The notes under the pieces are model-generated. The model was not told the DNA's origin. It ran no database searches and saw only the letters and a program-made list of their open reading frames with translations. Shown piece after piece: positions 15,355 to 24,982 of a DNA stretch of 64,000 nucleotides; within the stretch, counting starts at the first letter, position 1; each line of letters opens with the position of its first letter. Both the position numbers and the translations under genes were made by a program. The DNA is from Candidatus Izemoplasmatales bacterium (GTDB lineage: Bacteria > Bacillota_I > Bacilli_A > Izemoplasmatales > Hujiaoplasmataceae), in the NCBI GenBank assembly GCA_041649275.1, contig JBAZNL010000001.1, forward strand, positions 124,001 to 188,000, written 5' to 3'.

Positions 15355-16680
15355 TCACGAAGACCGTTTCGGGAATTCGAAGAGGAAGCGCGCGCCGCCC
15401 GCGGGCGAACCCTGCGCGACGAGCGTTCCGCCGTGGGCTTCGACGATCGCCCGGGCGATCGTGAGACCCAGGCCGGTATGACCCTTGTAGCCGATGTAGT
15501 AGCGTTCGAAGACCCGTTCGCGATCCGCCTCGGGAATTCCGGGGCCGTCGTCGTCGATCGTGACGACGATGCGTTCGGCGGTCTCGGAAACCGCGATCGC
15601 GATTTGCGCCTTCGCGTACCGCACGCCGTTGGAAAGGACGTTGGCGAACGCGGTCTCGAGCCGATCGGCGTCGCCGTCGAGGTACGCTTCCGCCTCGGGA
15701 CCGAACCGGAGTTCGATTCCGGCGTCGCGGGCCGGCATCTGGACCTGGGTCATCGCGTCCGCGATCACGTCGGAGAGGTTGGTCCGCTGCTTCTTGATGT
15801 CGTTCTCGACGGCGTCGAGACGGCCGAGGAGGAGGATCTGGTTGATGTTGTCCTTGAGTTTCTCGCTTTCGGTCATGATCACCTTGCAGGCGTTGTGGGC
15901 CTCGTCGCCTTGGACGACGCCGCAGTCGATCCCTTCGGCGTATCCGTAGATGTTGGTGAGCGGGGTCTTCATCTCGTGCGAGAAGTTGTGGAGGAACTCG
16001 CGTTCGCTCTGACGGTACTCGTCGAGGCGAATCGAAGCCTTTTCGAGGGCGCCGGCGAGTTCGTTGAACTCGGCGATCTCGAATACCGGCCGCGGTTCGG
16101 GCTTGCGTTCCGGATCCATCCGGTTGGCGTACCCGGCGAGGACGCGGAGGGGCGAGGCAAAGACGCGCGCGGCATAGACGGAGATGCCGGAGATCGAGAT
16201 CAGGAGGAAGATGACGCCGACGAAGGCGGCGAAGAACATCCCGTCGCCGCCGTCGACGGCGAGGTCCTCGCTGCGGAAGACGAAGAGCGAGTATCCTTCC
16301 GTTCCAAGCGCGGAGATCGTATAGTAGTAGTACTTGTCGCCGGTGCGGATTCCCCAGACGCCGTAGCGCTCGGAGACGATGTGCGCCTGGTCGAGGACCG
16401 GGAGCGCGGCAGTGAAGGTCGAAGAGACCATCGCGCCGTCCTTGAACAGGATCGTCTCGACGCCGGTGATCGCCCGGATGTCGCCCATGTCGTCGAGCAT
16501 CTCGGCCTCCGACGCCGTCGACACCGAAGACGCGATCGTGTCGTTCATCGCGTCGACGTTGGCGAAGAGCAGGCGGTTGGAGGCGCTCCGGAGGAAGATC
16601 CCGGTCAGCATGCCGGCGATCGCGAAGCAGACCGAAAGGAGGATTCCGAAGTAGAGGATCAGCTTATTCCTGATCGTCAT
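15355..16680 (-). CDS. sensor histidine kinase
   Basis: Membrane two-component kinase partnering the response regulator just upstream. Two transmembrane helices (about 8-30 and 170-195) flank an extracytoplasmic sensor of some 140 residues, followed by a HAMP-like linker. The H box is NFSHEMKTPLTN with phospho-acceptor His235. The N box is the unusual VLSNGVRYA, and G boxes DDDGPGIPEADRERVF and GLGLTIARAIVEAHGG follow. The ATG lies inside the end of the regulator gene (17-base overlap). The stimulus cannot be read from sequence. Confidence 0.93.
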   Translation of the reverse strand: MTIRNKLILYFGILLSVCFAIAGMLTGIFLRSASNRLLFANVDAMNDTIASSVSTASEAEMLDDMGDIRAITGVETILFKDGAMVSSTFTAALPVLDQAHIVSERYGVWGIRTGDKYYYYTISALGTEGYSLFVFRSEDLAVDGGDGMFFAAFVGVIFLLISISGISVYAARVFASPLRVLAGYANRMDPERKPEPRPVFEIAEFNELAGALEKASIRLDEYRQSEREFLHNFSHEMKTPLTNIYGYAEGIDCGVVQGDEAHNACKVIMTESEKLKDNINQILLLGRLDAVENDIKKQRTNLSDVIADAMTQVQMPARDAGIELRFGPEAEAYLDGDADRLETAFANVLSNGVRYAKAQIAIAVSETAERIVVTIDDDGPGIPEADRERVFERYYIGYKGHTGLGLTIARAIVEAHGGTLVAQGSPAGGARFLFEFPKRSS

Positions 16681-17386
16681 GGGTCGATCCTCCCGCCTCG
16701 TGCACCACCTTGTAGCCGAAGCCGAAGACCGTCTTGATCTCGACCGTCGAATGCGTCTCGGCGAGCTTCTTGCGGATGCGCTTGACGAGGTCGTCGACGC
16801 TTCTGGTGCCGTCGATGACCTCCCATTTCCAGATCTTGCGGAGGAGTTCCTCGCGCGAAAAGGCCTTCGGGCTGTCCTTCGAAAGCATCACGAAGAGGTC
16901 GTACTCCTTCGAGGTCAGACGGAGCGGCACGCCGTCGCAGACGAGTTCGCGTTCCTTCAGCCGGTACTCAAGGTTGCCGAGGACGAATCCGCCGGTCTCC
17001 TCGGTCGGTTCGGTCTGCGTGCTGCGGCGGATCAGCGACTTCACCCGCACGGCCAGTTCGCGTCCCGAGAACGGCTTCGTGATGTAGTCGTCGCCGCCGA
17101 TCTCGAGGCCGAGGATGCGATCCATCTCCTCGCCCTTCGCCGAGACGAAGAGGATCGGGATGTTGTGTTCCGCACGGATCTTCGTGCAGACCGCAAAGCC
17201 GCTCATGTCCGGCAGCATCACGTCGAGCACGAAACAGTCGGGGAGGATCTTCCCGACCGCGTCGAGGAGTCCTTGCCCGGTCTTGAATTTCTCGACCCGG
17301 AACCCCTCGTAGACGAGGAACTTCTCGATGATGTTGCGGATGTACTCGTCGTCGTCGAGGACATAGACCAGCTTCGCCAATTTCAT
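16664..17386 (-). CDS. OmpR/PhoB-family response regulator
   Basis: DNA-binding response regulator. The receiver domain (1-120) shows the acidic pair DDDE, the phospho-acceptor Asp55 in FVLDVMLPD and the conserved Lys in YITKPFSGREL. The C-terminal winged helix (130-225) contains LTSKEYDLFVML and the end motif GFGYKV. A GTG directly precedes the ATG; I chose the ATG, although the ribosome site (GAAAG) is weak. A possible -10 (TAAGAT, minus strand 17413-17418) lies upstream. The gene is transcribed divergently from the glutathione peroxidase gene. Confidence 0.94.
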   Translation of the reverse strand: MKLAKLVYVLDDDEYIRNIIEKFLVYEGFRVEKFKTGQGLLDAVGKILPDCFVLDVMLPDMSGFAVCTKIRAEHNIPILFVSAKGEEMDRILGLEIGGDDYITKPFSGRELAVRVKSLIRRSTQTEPTEETGGFVLGNLEYRLKERELVCDGVPLRLTSKEYDLFVMLSKDSPKAFSREELLRKIWKWEVIDGTRSVDDLVKRIRKKLAETHSTVEIKTVFGFGYKVVHEAGGSTHDDQE

Positions 17387-17480
17387 CACTTCTTTCGCGG
17401 AATGTCACCCATATCTTACCACATTTCGCTTTTTTTCACTCGCTTTCACGACATTGCCACACCCGTTCCGGGCGGATTCC

Positions 17481-17508
17481 TTGACCTTCTTCCGGGATAT
17501 GGTATGAT
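17481..17508 (+). promoter_or_regulatory. promoter of the glutathione peroxidase gene
   Basis: TTGACC (17481-17486), 16-bp spacer ending in TGG, TATGAT (17503-17508): a near-consensus promoter with an extended -10. Confidence 0.75.
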
Positions 17509-17539
17509 GGAGGTGGAAACACCCAGGAGGTATCCCACC

Positions 17540-17995
17540 ATGTCCGTCTACGATTTCACCGTCCAGGACGCGAAAGGCGCTCCCGTCCCGCTCTCGAACT
17601 ATCGCGGAAAGGTCCTGCTCGTCGTCAACACCGCCACCCACTGCGGCTACACCCCGCAATACGCCGAACTCCAGGAACTCCATGCCCGCCATCACGCCGC
17701 CGGGCTCGAGATCCTCGATTTCCCGTGCAACCAGTTCGCCGGTCAGGCGCCGGAGGAGATGGACGACTACATCAACGTCTGCCGCCTGAAGTTCCACACC
17801 GAGTTCACGCCGATGATGAAGCTGAACGTCAACGGCAAGGACGAGGATCCACTCTACACCTATCTCAAGAACGGCAAGCGGATCCGCTGGAACTTCACGA
17901 AGTTCCTGATCGGCCAAAACGGCGAGGTCGTCAAGCGCTTCGAACCGGGCGACAAACCGCTCTCGTTTGAAAAGGACATCATCGCGCTCCTCTGA
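17540..17995 (+). CDS. glutathione peroxidase family (Cys-type) peroxidase
   Basis: Thiol peroxidase that reduces H2O2 or lipid hydroperoxides; bacterial Cys-type members generally use thioredoxin rather than glutathione. Peroxidatic Cys35 lies in NTATHCGYTPQY, Gln65 in FPCNQFAGQ and the Trp/Asn pair in RWNFTKFLIG. A second Cys (Cys81) sits where the resolving cysteine of thioredoxin-dependent members is found. At 151 residues it is slightly shorter than usual. AGGAGG lies nine bases before the ATG. It is the single gene on the plus strand here, with its own promoter. Confidence 0.92.
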   Translation: MSVYDFTVQDAKGAPVPLSNYRGKVLLVVNTATHCGYTPQYAELQELHARHHAAGLEILDFPCNQFAGQAPEEMDDYINVCRLKFHTEFTPMMKLNVNGKDEDPLYTYLKNGKRIRWNFTKFLIGQNGEVVKRFEPGDKPLSFEKDIIALL

Positions 17996-18017
17996 GAAAA
18001 CGATCCATGGAAACATC

Positions 18018-18044
18018 GAAGGCGCCCCCGTCGGGAGCGCCTTC
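18018..18044. terminator. weak convergent hairpin between gpx and the E2-like gene
   Basis: Arms GAAGGCGC (18018-18025) and GCGCCTTC (18037-18044) are followed on the plus strand by only GTTTCATTT. It lies between two convergent genes and may end both transcripts weakly. Confidence 0.45.
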
Positions 18045-18047
18045 GTT

Positions 18048-18911
18048 TCATTTCTGGTCTTCCTCGACCTTCTCGAGGGGAGTCTCGAGCAGGGCCGGAT
18101 TGGCGAGCATCTTGACGAGTTCGCGGATCGAGAGCGAGTTGTAGAGGCCGTCGGTGATACGTTCGTCGACGACGCCGCCGATCGTGATCAACTTGCGTGA
18201 ACCGAGCGTGCCCTCGTCGGGGTCGAGGACGACCGGGACGTAGCGCTCCTTGCCCATCGAAAGGAAGATCGAGCAGGTGCCGAAGTTGTAGATGTGGTGG
18301 TAGACGTAGCCCATCTTGATCGACTTCATGTTGGTGAGGAACATCGAGGTGTGGAACGGCGAAGCGTCGATCACGCTTCTCGGCAGGATCCCGTGCTTGT
18401 CCATCCACATCAGGAAGTTGACCAGGCCCTTGATCATGAAGTGGGGCACGATCGTGAGCAGCTTCGCGAGCTTGTCGGTCTCGTTCTCGCTTGAGAGGTG
18501 GGCGTTCTGGTCGATCTCCTTCTGCATCTTCTCGTGCACCTCGTAGATCGTCTCGGTGCCCTTGAAGGTGAGCTTGATCGCGCCTTCCTCGGCGGTATCG
18601 GTGAGCTGCTTCTTGATCATGAAGCTGATCTGGATCTGGTTGCGCTTGAAGAAGCGGCCGTTGATGACGAAGCGGTTCAGCTTCGGACGGATCGCGATCG
18701 TCCGGACCATCGCCGCGACGATTAGGTCCATATAGGTGAAACGACGCCCGAGATGGCGTTCCTTGAAGATCCATTCGTCCATGCCCGCGCAGTCGATCTC
18801 CATCGGGGCGAAGACATGCGCGTCGTTGCGCGTCTTCATGATGTGGGGCATGATCTTGGTGATCGGGTCGATCGTCTTGATGCGCTTTCCGTCGCTTCTG
18901 AGTCCGAACAT
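18048..18911 (-). CDS. free-standing 2-oxoacid dehydrogenase E2-like acyltransferase domain
   Basis: 287 residues related over the whole length to the catalytic (chloramphenicol acetyltransferase-like) domain of E2 subunits. There is no lipoyl domain, no E1/E3-binding domain and no dehydrogenase genes nearby. The N-terminal part contains DPITKIMPHIMKTRND and the C-terminal part the family segment DERITDGLYNSLSI. The family catalytic motif is normally DHRxxDG, so the histidine is replaced by Glu. Activity of the classical type is therefore doubtful. AGGAGG precedes the ATG at 18911, which decides the start over 18950. Monocistronic. Confidence 0.82.
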   Translation of the reverse strand: MFGLRSDGKRIKTIDPITKIMPHIMKTRNDAHVFAPMEIDCAGMDEWIFKERHLGRRFTYMDLIVAAMVRTIAIRPKLNRFVINGRFFKRNQIQISFMIKKQLTDTAEEGAIKLTFKGTETIYEVHEKMQKEIDQNAHLSSENETDKLAKLLTIVPHFMIKGLVNFLMWMDKHGILPRSVIDASPFHTSMFLTNMKSIKMGYVYHHIYNFGTCSIFLSMGKERYVPVVLDPDEGTLGSRKLITIGGVVDERITDGLYNSLSIRELVKMLANPALLETPLEKVEEDQK

Positions 18912-18940
18912 GGGTTGCCTCCTGAAAGCAGTATGCAATG

Positions 18941-18969
18941 ATGATATCACAAAAGCGCCGCCAATTCAA
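18941..18969 (-). promoter_or_regulatory. promoter of the E2-like gene
   Basis: Minus strand TTGAAT (18964-18969), 17-bp spacer, TATCAT (18941-18946). Confidence 0.65.
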
Positions 18970-18980
18970 GTGCGGCGGCG
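18956..18980. repeat. inverted repeat enclosing the -35 of the E2-like promoter
   Basis: Perfect 7-base arms CGCCGCC and GGCGGCG with an 11-base centre that holds the -35 hexamer. It is located between the two divergent promoters of the E2-like and PAP2-like genes. Confidence 0.5.
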
Positions 18981-19003
18981 TTTGCGGCATTTTGGTAAAC
19001 GAC

Positions 19004-19032
19004 TTGAAAACCTCACCGGGCTTGTGTATAAT
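19004..19032 (+). promoter_or_regulatory. promoter of the PAP2-like gene
   Basis: TTGAAA (19004-19009), 17-bp spacer, TATAAT (19027-19032). Confidence 0.8.
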
Positions 19033-19063
19033 CTTTATAGTTTACAAACAGGATGGTGCAGCG

Positions 19064-19786
19064 ATGGATTTCAAGAAGATCACCCGTGCGGTACTGCCGT
19101 TCGCCCTCGTGGCGGTCATGCAATTCGCCGCCTACTGGGGGAACCAGTGGTACGCCGAGACGTTCGGAAATCCCGGGTCCGACCTCTCCGTCATCTTCCT
19201 CGGCCTCAACGAGGCGGTGCCGTTCCTTCCCTGGACGGTGTGGCCGTACGTGATCGCCTACCCGTTCTGGATCCTCGGATTCTTCTACATCGGTTCCCGC
19301 GACAAGACCAACATGTACCGGATCCTGCTTATGATCCTCGTCACCTTCACGATCTGCGGCCTGTGGTACCTCTTCTTCCAGACAGACGTGCAGGCGTGGC
19401 GCGAGACCTCCGGTCTCTTCGCCCGCGACCCCTCCACCTTCACCCTCTCGGAAAGCCTCACCTACTGGATCTACGCCGCCGCCGGACCGCGCAACGCCAA
19501 CCCCTCGATGCACTGCCTGATGAGCTGGCTCGTGATCCTCGGCGCCCGTCTCGACAAGAAGATGCCGAAGCCGGCGAAGATCGCCATCTGGGTCCTCGGG
19601 ATCGCCATCTGCATCTCCACCCAGACCCTGAAGCAGCACTATGTGATCGACCTCATCACCGGCATCGCCCTGCCGGAGGCCGCCTTCTGGCTCCTCAAGG
19701 GATCCAAGGCCGTCGGCTGGCTCGAACGGACCTTCACGAAGCTGAACGTCAAGCTCGGCCTCGAATCCCTCCCGGCCGCCGAATAG
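19064..19786 (+). CDS. PAP2-superfamily integral membrane phosphatase/transferase-like protein
   Basis: 240 residues with five or six hydrophobic segments (for example VLPFALVAVMQFAAYWG, VIAYPFWILGFFYIG, IAIWVLGIAICIS). The PAP2 motif 2 is seen as NANPSMHCLMSW and motif 3 as TLKQHYVIDLITG, so the catalytic His and Asp of the family are present. Motif 1 is not obvious, which is typical of the inositol-phosphotransferase-like branch. Likely substrates are membrane phospholipids or prenyl phosphates, not decidable here. The ATG at 19064 has AGGA about ten bases upstream. Strong own promoter and terminator. Confidence 0.8.
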   Translation: MDFKKITRAVLPFALVAVMQFAAYWGNQWYAETFGNPGSDLSVIFLGLNEAVPFLPWTVWPYVIAYPFWILGFFYIGSRDKTNMYRILLMILVTFTICGLWYLFFQTDVQAWRETSGLFARDPSTFTLSESLTYWIYAAAGPRNANPSMHCLMSWLVILGARLDKKMPKPAKIAIWVLGIAICISTQTLKQHYVIDLITGIALPEAAFWLLKGSKAVGWLERTFTKLNVKLGLESLPAAE

Positions 19787-19791
19787 GAAAG

Positions 19792-19829
19792 AAAAGGATC
19801 GCGATTCCCGTCCGGGAGCTGCGATCCTT
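19792..19829. terminator. bidirectional terminator between the PAP2-like gene and pyk
   Basis: Perfect 9-base arms AAGGATCGC/GCGATCCTT enclose a smaller TCCCG/CGGGA pairing. The minus strand continues TTTTCTTT and the plus strand ATTTTC. It sits between convergent genes. Confidence 0.8.
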
Positions 19830-19833
19830 ATTT

Positions 19834-21258
19834 TCACTGGATCTCGATGATCCGCATCGTGTTGGTGGAACCGTGCTTCTGTCCCCAGCCGGAGGTGATG
19901 ATGATCTGCTGGCCGGGCTTGAAGCCGAAGTCCTTCGCGACCTCGACGGCGAGGGTGTCGGAATGCTCGATCCCGGTCACGTCGTCGCGCAGCGTCGGGA
20001 ACACGCCCCAGTAGTAGGACAGCTTGCGGGCGGTGTGGATCGAATCGGTGATCGCGATGATCGGCACCGAGGGACGGAACTTGCAGATCCGTTTGGCGGT
20101 GCCGCCGGTCTCGGTGAAGGCGGCGATCACCTACGCCTTCGGCAGCGTCAGGGCCGACTGCGTGACGGCGATGCCGATCGCGTCGTTGACCGTCCTCTGC
20201 GAGGTCTTGATCGCCTTCGCGAGCCGCTCGTCGTAGGGCATGATCTCCTCGATCGCCTTCGCGATCGTATCCATCGTCAGGACCGCCTCGACCGGGTATT
20301 CGCCGGCCGCGGACTCGCCCGAAAGCATGATCGCGTCGGAGCCGTCGAGGATCGCATTGGCGACGTCGGAGGCTTCCGCGCGCGTCGGTCGCGGGTTGGT
20401 CATCATCGATTCGAGCATGTGGGTCGCGGTGATCACCGGCTTCCCGACCTCGTTTGCGCGGGCGATGATCTTCTTCTGGTAGATCGGCACGAGCGCGGTC
20501 GAGACCTCGACGCCGAGGTCGCCGCGGGCGACCATCACGCCGTCGGAAACGGCGAGGATGCCGTCGAGGTTGTCGACGCCCTCCTGGTTCTCGATCTTGG
20601 CGATGATCTCGATGCCTTCGCGGTTCGCTTCCTTCAGGATCGCGCGGATCGCGAGCACGTCTTCGGGACGGCGCACGAACGAGGCGGCGACCATGTCGAC
20701 GCCGTTCTCGGCGCCGAAGCGGAGGTCGTCGCGGTCCTTCTCGGAGATGAACGGCATCGACAGCTTGACGTTGGGGACGTTGCAGCCCTTCCGGCTCTTG
20801 ATCGGTCCGGAGTTGTGGATCCGGCCGTCGATCTCGCCGGCATCGGGGCGGACGGCGAGGACGTCGACGCGGACCTTCCCGTCGTCGATGAGGATGTAGT
20901 CGTTCTCGCGGATGTCGTCGAACAGCTGCGGGCAGGAGATGTGGAACCGCTCGCGGTCGCCGAGGATCTCCGAACGGGTGATCGTGACGAGGTCGCCCTT
21001 CTTGAAGAGGACCTGGTTGTTCTCGAACAGGCCGGTACGGATCTCCGGGCCCTTGGTGTCGAGCATGATGCCGATGTAGCGGTTCTTCGCGACCGCCTGG
21101 GCGCGGATCATTCCGATCCGGTTCAGATGATCCTCGTGCGTTCCGTGAGAGAAGTTGAGCCGCGCCACGTTCATGCCGGCATCGATCATCTTGCCGATCA
21201 TGTCTTCCGAATCGATGGCGGGTCCGATGGTGCAGATGATCTTCGTCTTCCGTTTCAT
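19834..21258 (-). pseudogene. pyk: pyruvate kinase gene interrupted by an in-frame TAG
   Basis: Pyruvate kinase catalyses the last step of glycolysis (phosphoenolpyruvate + ADP to pyruvate + ATP). The N-terminal part begins MKRKTKIICTIGPA and shows the barrel motifs LNFSHG, MLDTKGPEIRTG and the substrate segment MVARGDLGVE. After SALTLPKA comes a single TAG (minus strand 20133-20131), and the same frame continues with VIAAFTETGGTAKRI through the normal C-terminal domain to IIEIQ. Read through, the product has the usual length of about 473 residues. As written, the last 98 residues would be lost. A single base change (for example AAG to TAG) or a sequence error explains it. GGAGG precedes the ATG at 21258; a possible TATAAT lies at 21288-21293. 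Confidence 0.85.
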
Positions 21259-21326
21259 GGGGGTACCTCCGGCGATGACTTCATTCTCATTATACAACAT
21301 TCGGGAGCGCCGCATCGGCGCTTTTT

Positions 21327-23159
<1,833 letters not shown>

Positions 23160-23187
23160 GAAGGGGTCCTTTCAGGCGCCCGGTCGT

Positions 23188-24060
23188 TCACATCAGCCGG
23201 GCGATATCGTATGGCAGGGGGGCGATGACCTCGATCTTCTCGCCGGTCATCGGATGCGGAAACGCGATCGTCTCCGCGTGGAGCGCGGTCCGCGCGATCC
23301 CTGCCGTTTCGCCTCCGTAGAGGGAATCGCCGAGGAGCGGATGGCCGAGATGGGCCATGTGCGCGCGGATCTGGTGGGTTTTGCCGGTCAGAAGCGTCAG
23401 CGCGACGGCGGCGTAGCCGTCGTATTGACGCAGGACGCGATAACGCGTCACGGCGCGTTCGCCGTCCGGATGGACGCGATGGCGGCCGGCGACGTGGCGG
23501 TCGCGGCCGAGCGGCAGGTCGACGGTGCCCGAAGCGTCTCGGAACCTTCCCGAGACGAGGGCGAGGTAGCTGCGCGTCACGGTCTCGTGGTCCCACTGGG
23601 AAGCGAGTTTCGCATGCGCGAGGAAGTCCTTCGCGACCAGCAGGCAGCCGGTCGTGTCCCTGTCGAGGCGGTGCAGGTAACCGACCCTGCGGTCGAGTCC
23701 CTGACGCTCGAAATGACCGGCGACGAGATTGACGAGGGTGCCCGTCTTCGCCTTGTCGTCGGGATGGACGATGATGCCCGCGGGCTTGTCCACGACGAGG
23801 ACGCTGTCGTCTTCGTAGAGGACGGCGACGTCGCCGTATTCTGGGACGAAATCGAGGCCCTCGAACGGACGGAGGTCGATCGTCACGACGTCGCCCTTGA
23901 CGAGGGTCGCCGCGGGGTCGGCGGGACGGCCGTTCACGAGGAAGGCGCCCAGGCGGAAGATGCGGGACGCCTTCGCCTTCGCGAGCGCGAAGTCGGAAAG
24001 GAACTCCGCAGGCGTCATGCCGGCGAACCGGCCGTCGATTCGAAACCGCAGGACGTCCAT
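23188..24060 (-). CDS. RluA-family pseudouridine synthase
   Basis: Isomerises uridine to pseudouridine in rRNA or tRNA. An N-terminal S4-like region (ASRIFRLGAFLVNGRPADP) precedes the catalytic domain with the family motif GYLHRLDRDTTGCLLVAK, whose Asp in HRLD is catalytic. Later conserved parts are LLTGKTHQIRAHM and LGHPLLGDSLYGG. It most resembles RluD-type enzymes but the exact target is unproven. The start at 24060 (MDVLRF) is chosen because GAGGAGGG lies five bases upstream, against 24078. It lies 28 bases before typA. Confidence 0.92.
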   Translation of the reverse strand: MDVLRFRIDGRFAGMTPAEFLSDFALAKAKASRIFRLGAFLVNGRPADPAATLVKGDVVTIDLRPFEGLDFVPEYGDVAVLYEDDSVLVVDKPAGIIVHPDDKAKTGTLVNLVAGHFERQGLDRRVGYLHRLDRDTTGCLLVAKDFLAHAKLASQWDHETVTRSYLALVSGRFRDASGTVDLPLGRDRHVAGRHRVHPDGERAVTRYRVLRQYDGYAAVALTLLTGKTHQIRAHMAHLGHPLLGDSLYGGETAGIARTALHAETIAFPHPMTGEKIEVIAPLPYDIARLM

Positions 24061-24078
24061 GGGATCCCTCCTCTCCAT

Positions 24079-24107
24079 AAAAACGAATGCCCGACGCGCG
24101 GTCGGAC
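24079..24107 (-). terminator. possible weak terminator between HIT and pseudouridine synthase genes
   Basis: Stem GTCCGAC/GTCGGGC is separated by five bases from TTTTT on the minus strand, preceded by a small CGTCCC/GGGACG hairpin. The offset of the T-run makes it doubtful. Confidence 0.3.
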
Positions 24108-24128
24108 ACGATCGTCCCCCGAGGGACG

Positions 24129-24497
24129 CTAGTAGCTTTTTCTGGATGCGATCACGCCGCGGACGCCGCCGCGCGGATGGAGCTCGTCGCCCGCATACCG
24201 CGGAATCACGTGGACGTGCAGATGCATGACCGTCTGGCCGGCGGCCGCGCCGCAGTTCACGCCGATGTTGTAGCCGTCGGGACGATGCCTCGCGTCGAGG
24301 ATCTCCCGGATCTTGACGACGGCGTCGCCGAGCGCCTTGCGTTCGGCTTCGGTGGCGTCGAAATAGGTCTCGGCGTGCCGCTTAGGAATGATCAGCGTAT
24401 GGCCCAAGGACACCGGAAAGGCGTCCTCGATCGCGAACACCAGGTCGTCCTCGTAGATGACGGGACGTTTGCCCTGGACGTCGCAGAAGACGCACAT
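24129..24497 (-). CDS. HIT-family nucleotide hydrolase/transferase
   Basis: Small cytosolic protein of the histidine triad family, which acts on nucleoside phosphoramidates or dinucleoside polyphosphates. The triad HLHVHVIPR lies near residue 93 and the N-terminal CVFCDV pair is typical of Hit proteins (it can bind zinc). At 122 residues it is slightly shorter than usual. It starts two bases after the stop of the small membrane protein gene. Confidence 0.92.
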   Translation of the reverse strand: MCVFCDVQGKRPVIYEDDLVFAIEDAFPVSLGHTLIIPKRHAETYFDATEAERKALGDAVVKIREILDARHRPDGYNIGVNCGAAAGQTVMHLHVHVIPRYAGDELHPRGGVRGVIASRKSY

Positions 24498-24498
24498 G

Positions 24499-24801
24499 TC
24501 AGTTCTTCTTGACGATCGTGACCACGCCGAGGACGACGAGCACGATCGCGAGCATGTATCCGGTCAGGTTGACGCCCTGTTCCTGCAGGAAGAGGATCGC
24601 GCCGACCGCCACGAGCAGGGTGTTGCCGACGCGGACGCCCTGTTTCGTCATCGAGACGATGCCCGGGATGATCAGAAACAGCGTCCACCAGCCGTTGAAG
24701 AACGGATCGAAGACGAGCCAGCCCATGCGATCCGCCAGCACCATCGCGCCGATCGCGATCAGGGCGATCCCCGCCAGAAGTCGCTTGTTGTCCTTGTTCA
24801 T
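24499..24801 (-). CDS. small four-helix membrane protein (LiaI/DUF5668-like)
   Basis: 100 residues forming about four short hydrophobic segments: LLAGIALIAIGAMVLADRM, WWTLFLIIPGIVSM, TLLVAVGAILFLQEQG and YMLAIVLVVLGVVTIV. The WWxLFLIIPG pattern resembles membrane regions of cell-envelope stress proteins such as LiaI/LiaF-type families; this assignment is tentative. An ATG at 24822 would lie inside the promoter -10 box, so translation must begin downstream. GGGGAG eight bases before 24801 selects that ATG. It is followed directly by the HIT gene. Confidence 0.72.
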   Translation of the reverse strand: MNKDNKRLLAGIALIAIGAMVLADRMGWLVFDPFFNGWWTLFLIIPGIVSMTKQGVRVGNTLLVAVGAILFLQEQGVNLTGYMLAIVLVVLGVVTIVKKN

Positions 24802-24820
24802 GTCCATCACTCCCCGATTC

Positions 24821-24849
24821 ATTGTACCCTACGACGCGCTCGATGTCAA
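24821..24849 (-). promoter_or_regulatory. consensus promoter upstream of the small membrane protein-HIT run
   Basis: Minus strand TTGACA (24844-24849), 17-bp spacer, TACAAT (24821-24826), 11 of 12 consensus bases. Predicted RNA start lies only about 10-15 bases before the start codon. Confidence 0.85.
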
Positions 24850-24951
24850 CGCAACGCGCATGCGCAGGGAACGCCTAGAATATCATAGACCCAACCCAGG
24901 CGAAAGTCAACCGCGGAACGCGTGAAAACGCCGCCAGAAGCGCCCGCGATG

Positions 24952-24975
24952 AAAAAGGACTCCGGCACGCCGGAG
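24952..24975 (-). terminator. terminator of the GH65 gene
   Basis: Stem CTCCGG/CCGGAG (minus strand) followed by TCC and five T, seven bases after the stop codon. Confidence 0.8.
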
Positions 24976-24982
24976 CCCCGTT

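Noticed and set aside
20131..20133. Pyrrolysine or alternative genetic code as explanation of the pyk TAG
   Set aside because: TAG ends greA and the PAP2-like gene normally, and no second internal TAG was noticed in a conserved gene.
21306..21326. Hairpin AGCGCC/GGCGCT with TTTTT on the plus strand between typA and pyk
   Set aside because: No plus-strand gene ends here; on the minus strand, where typA and pyk run, no T-run follows, so it is not a terminator for them.
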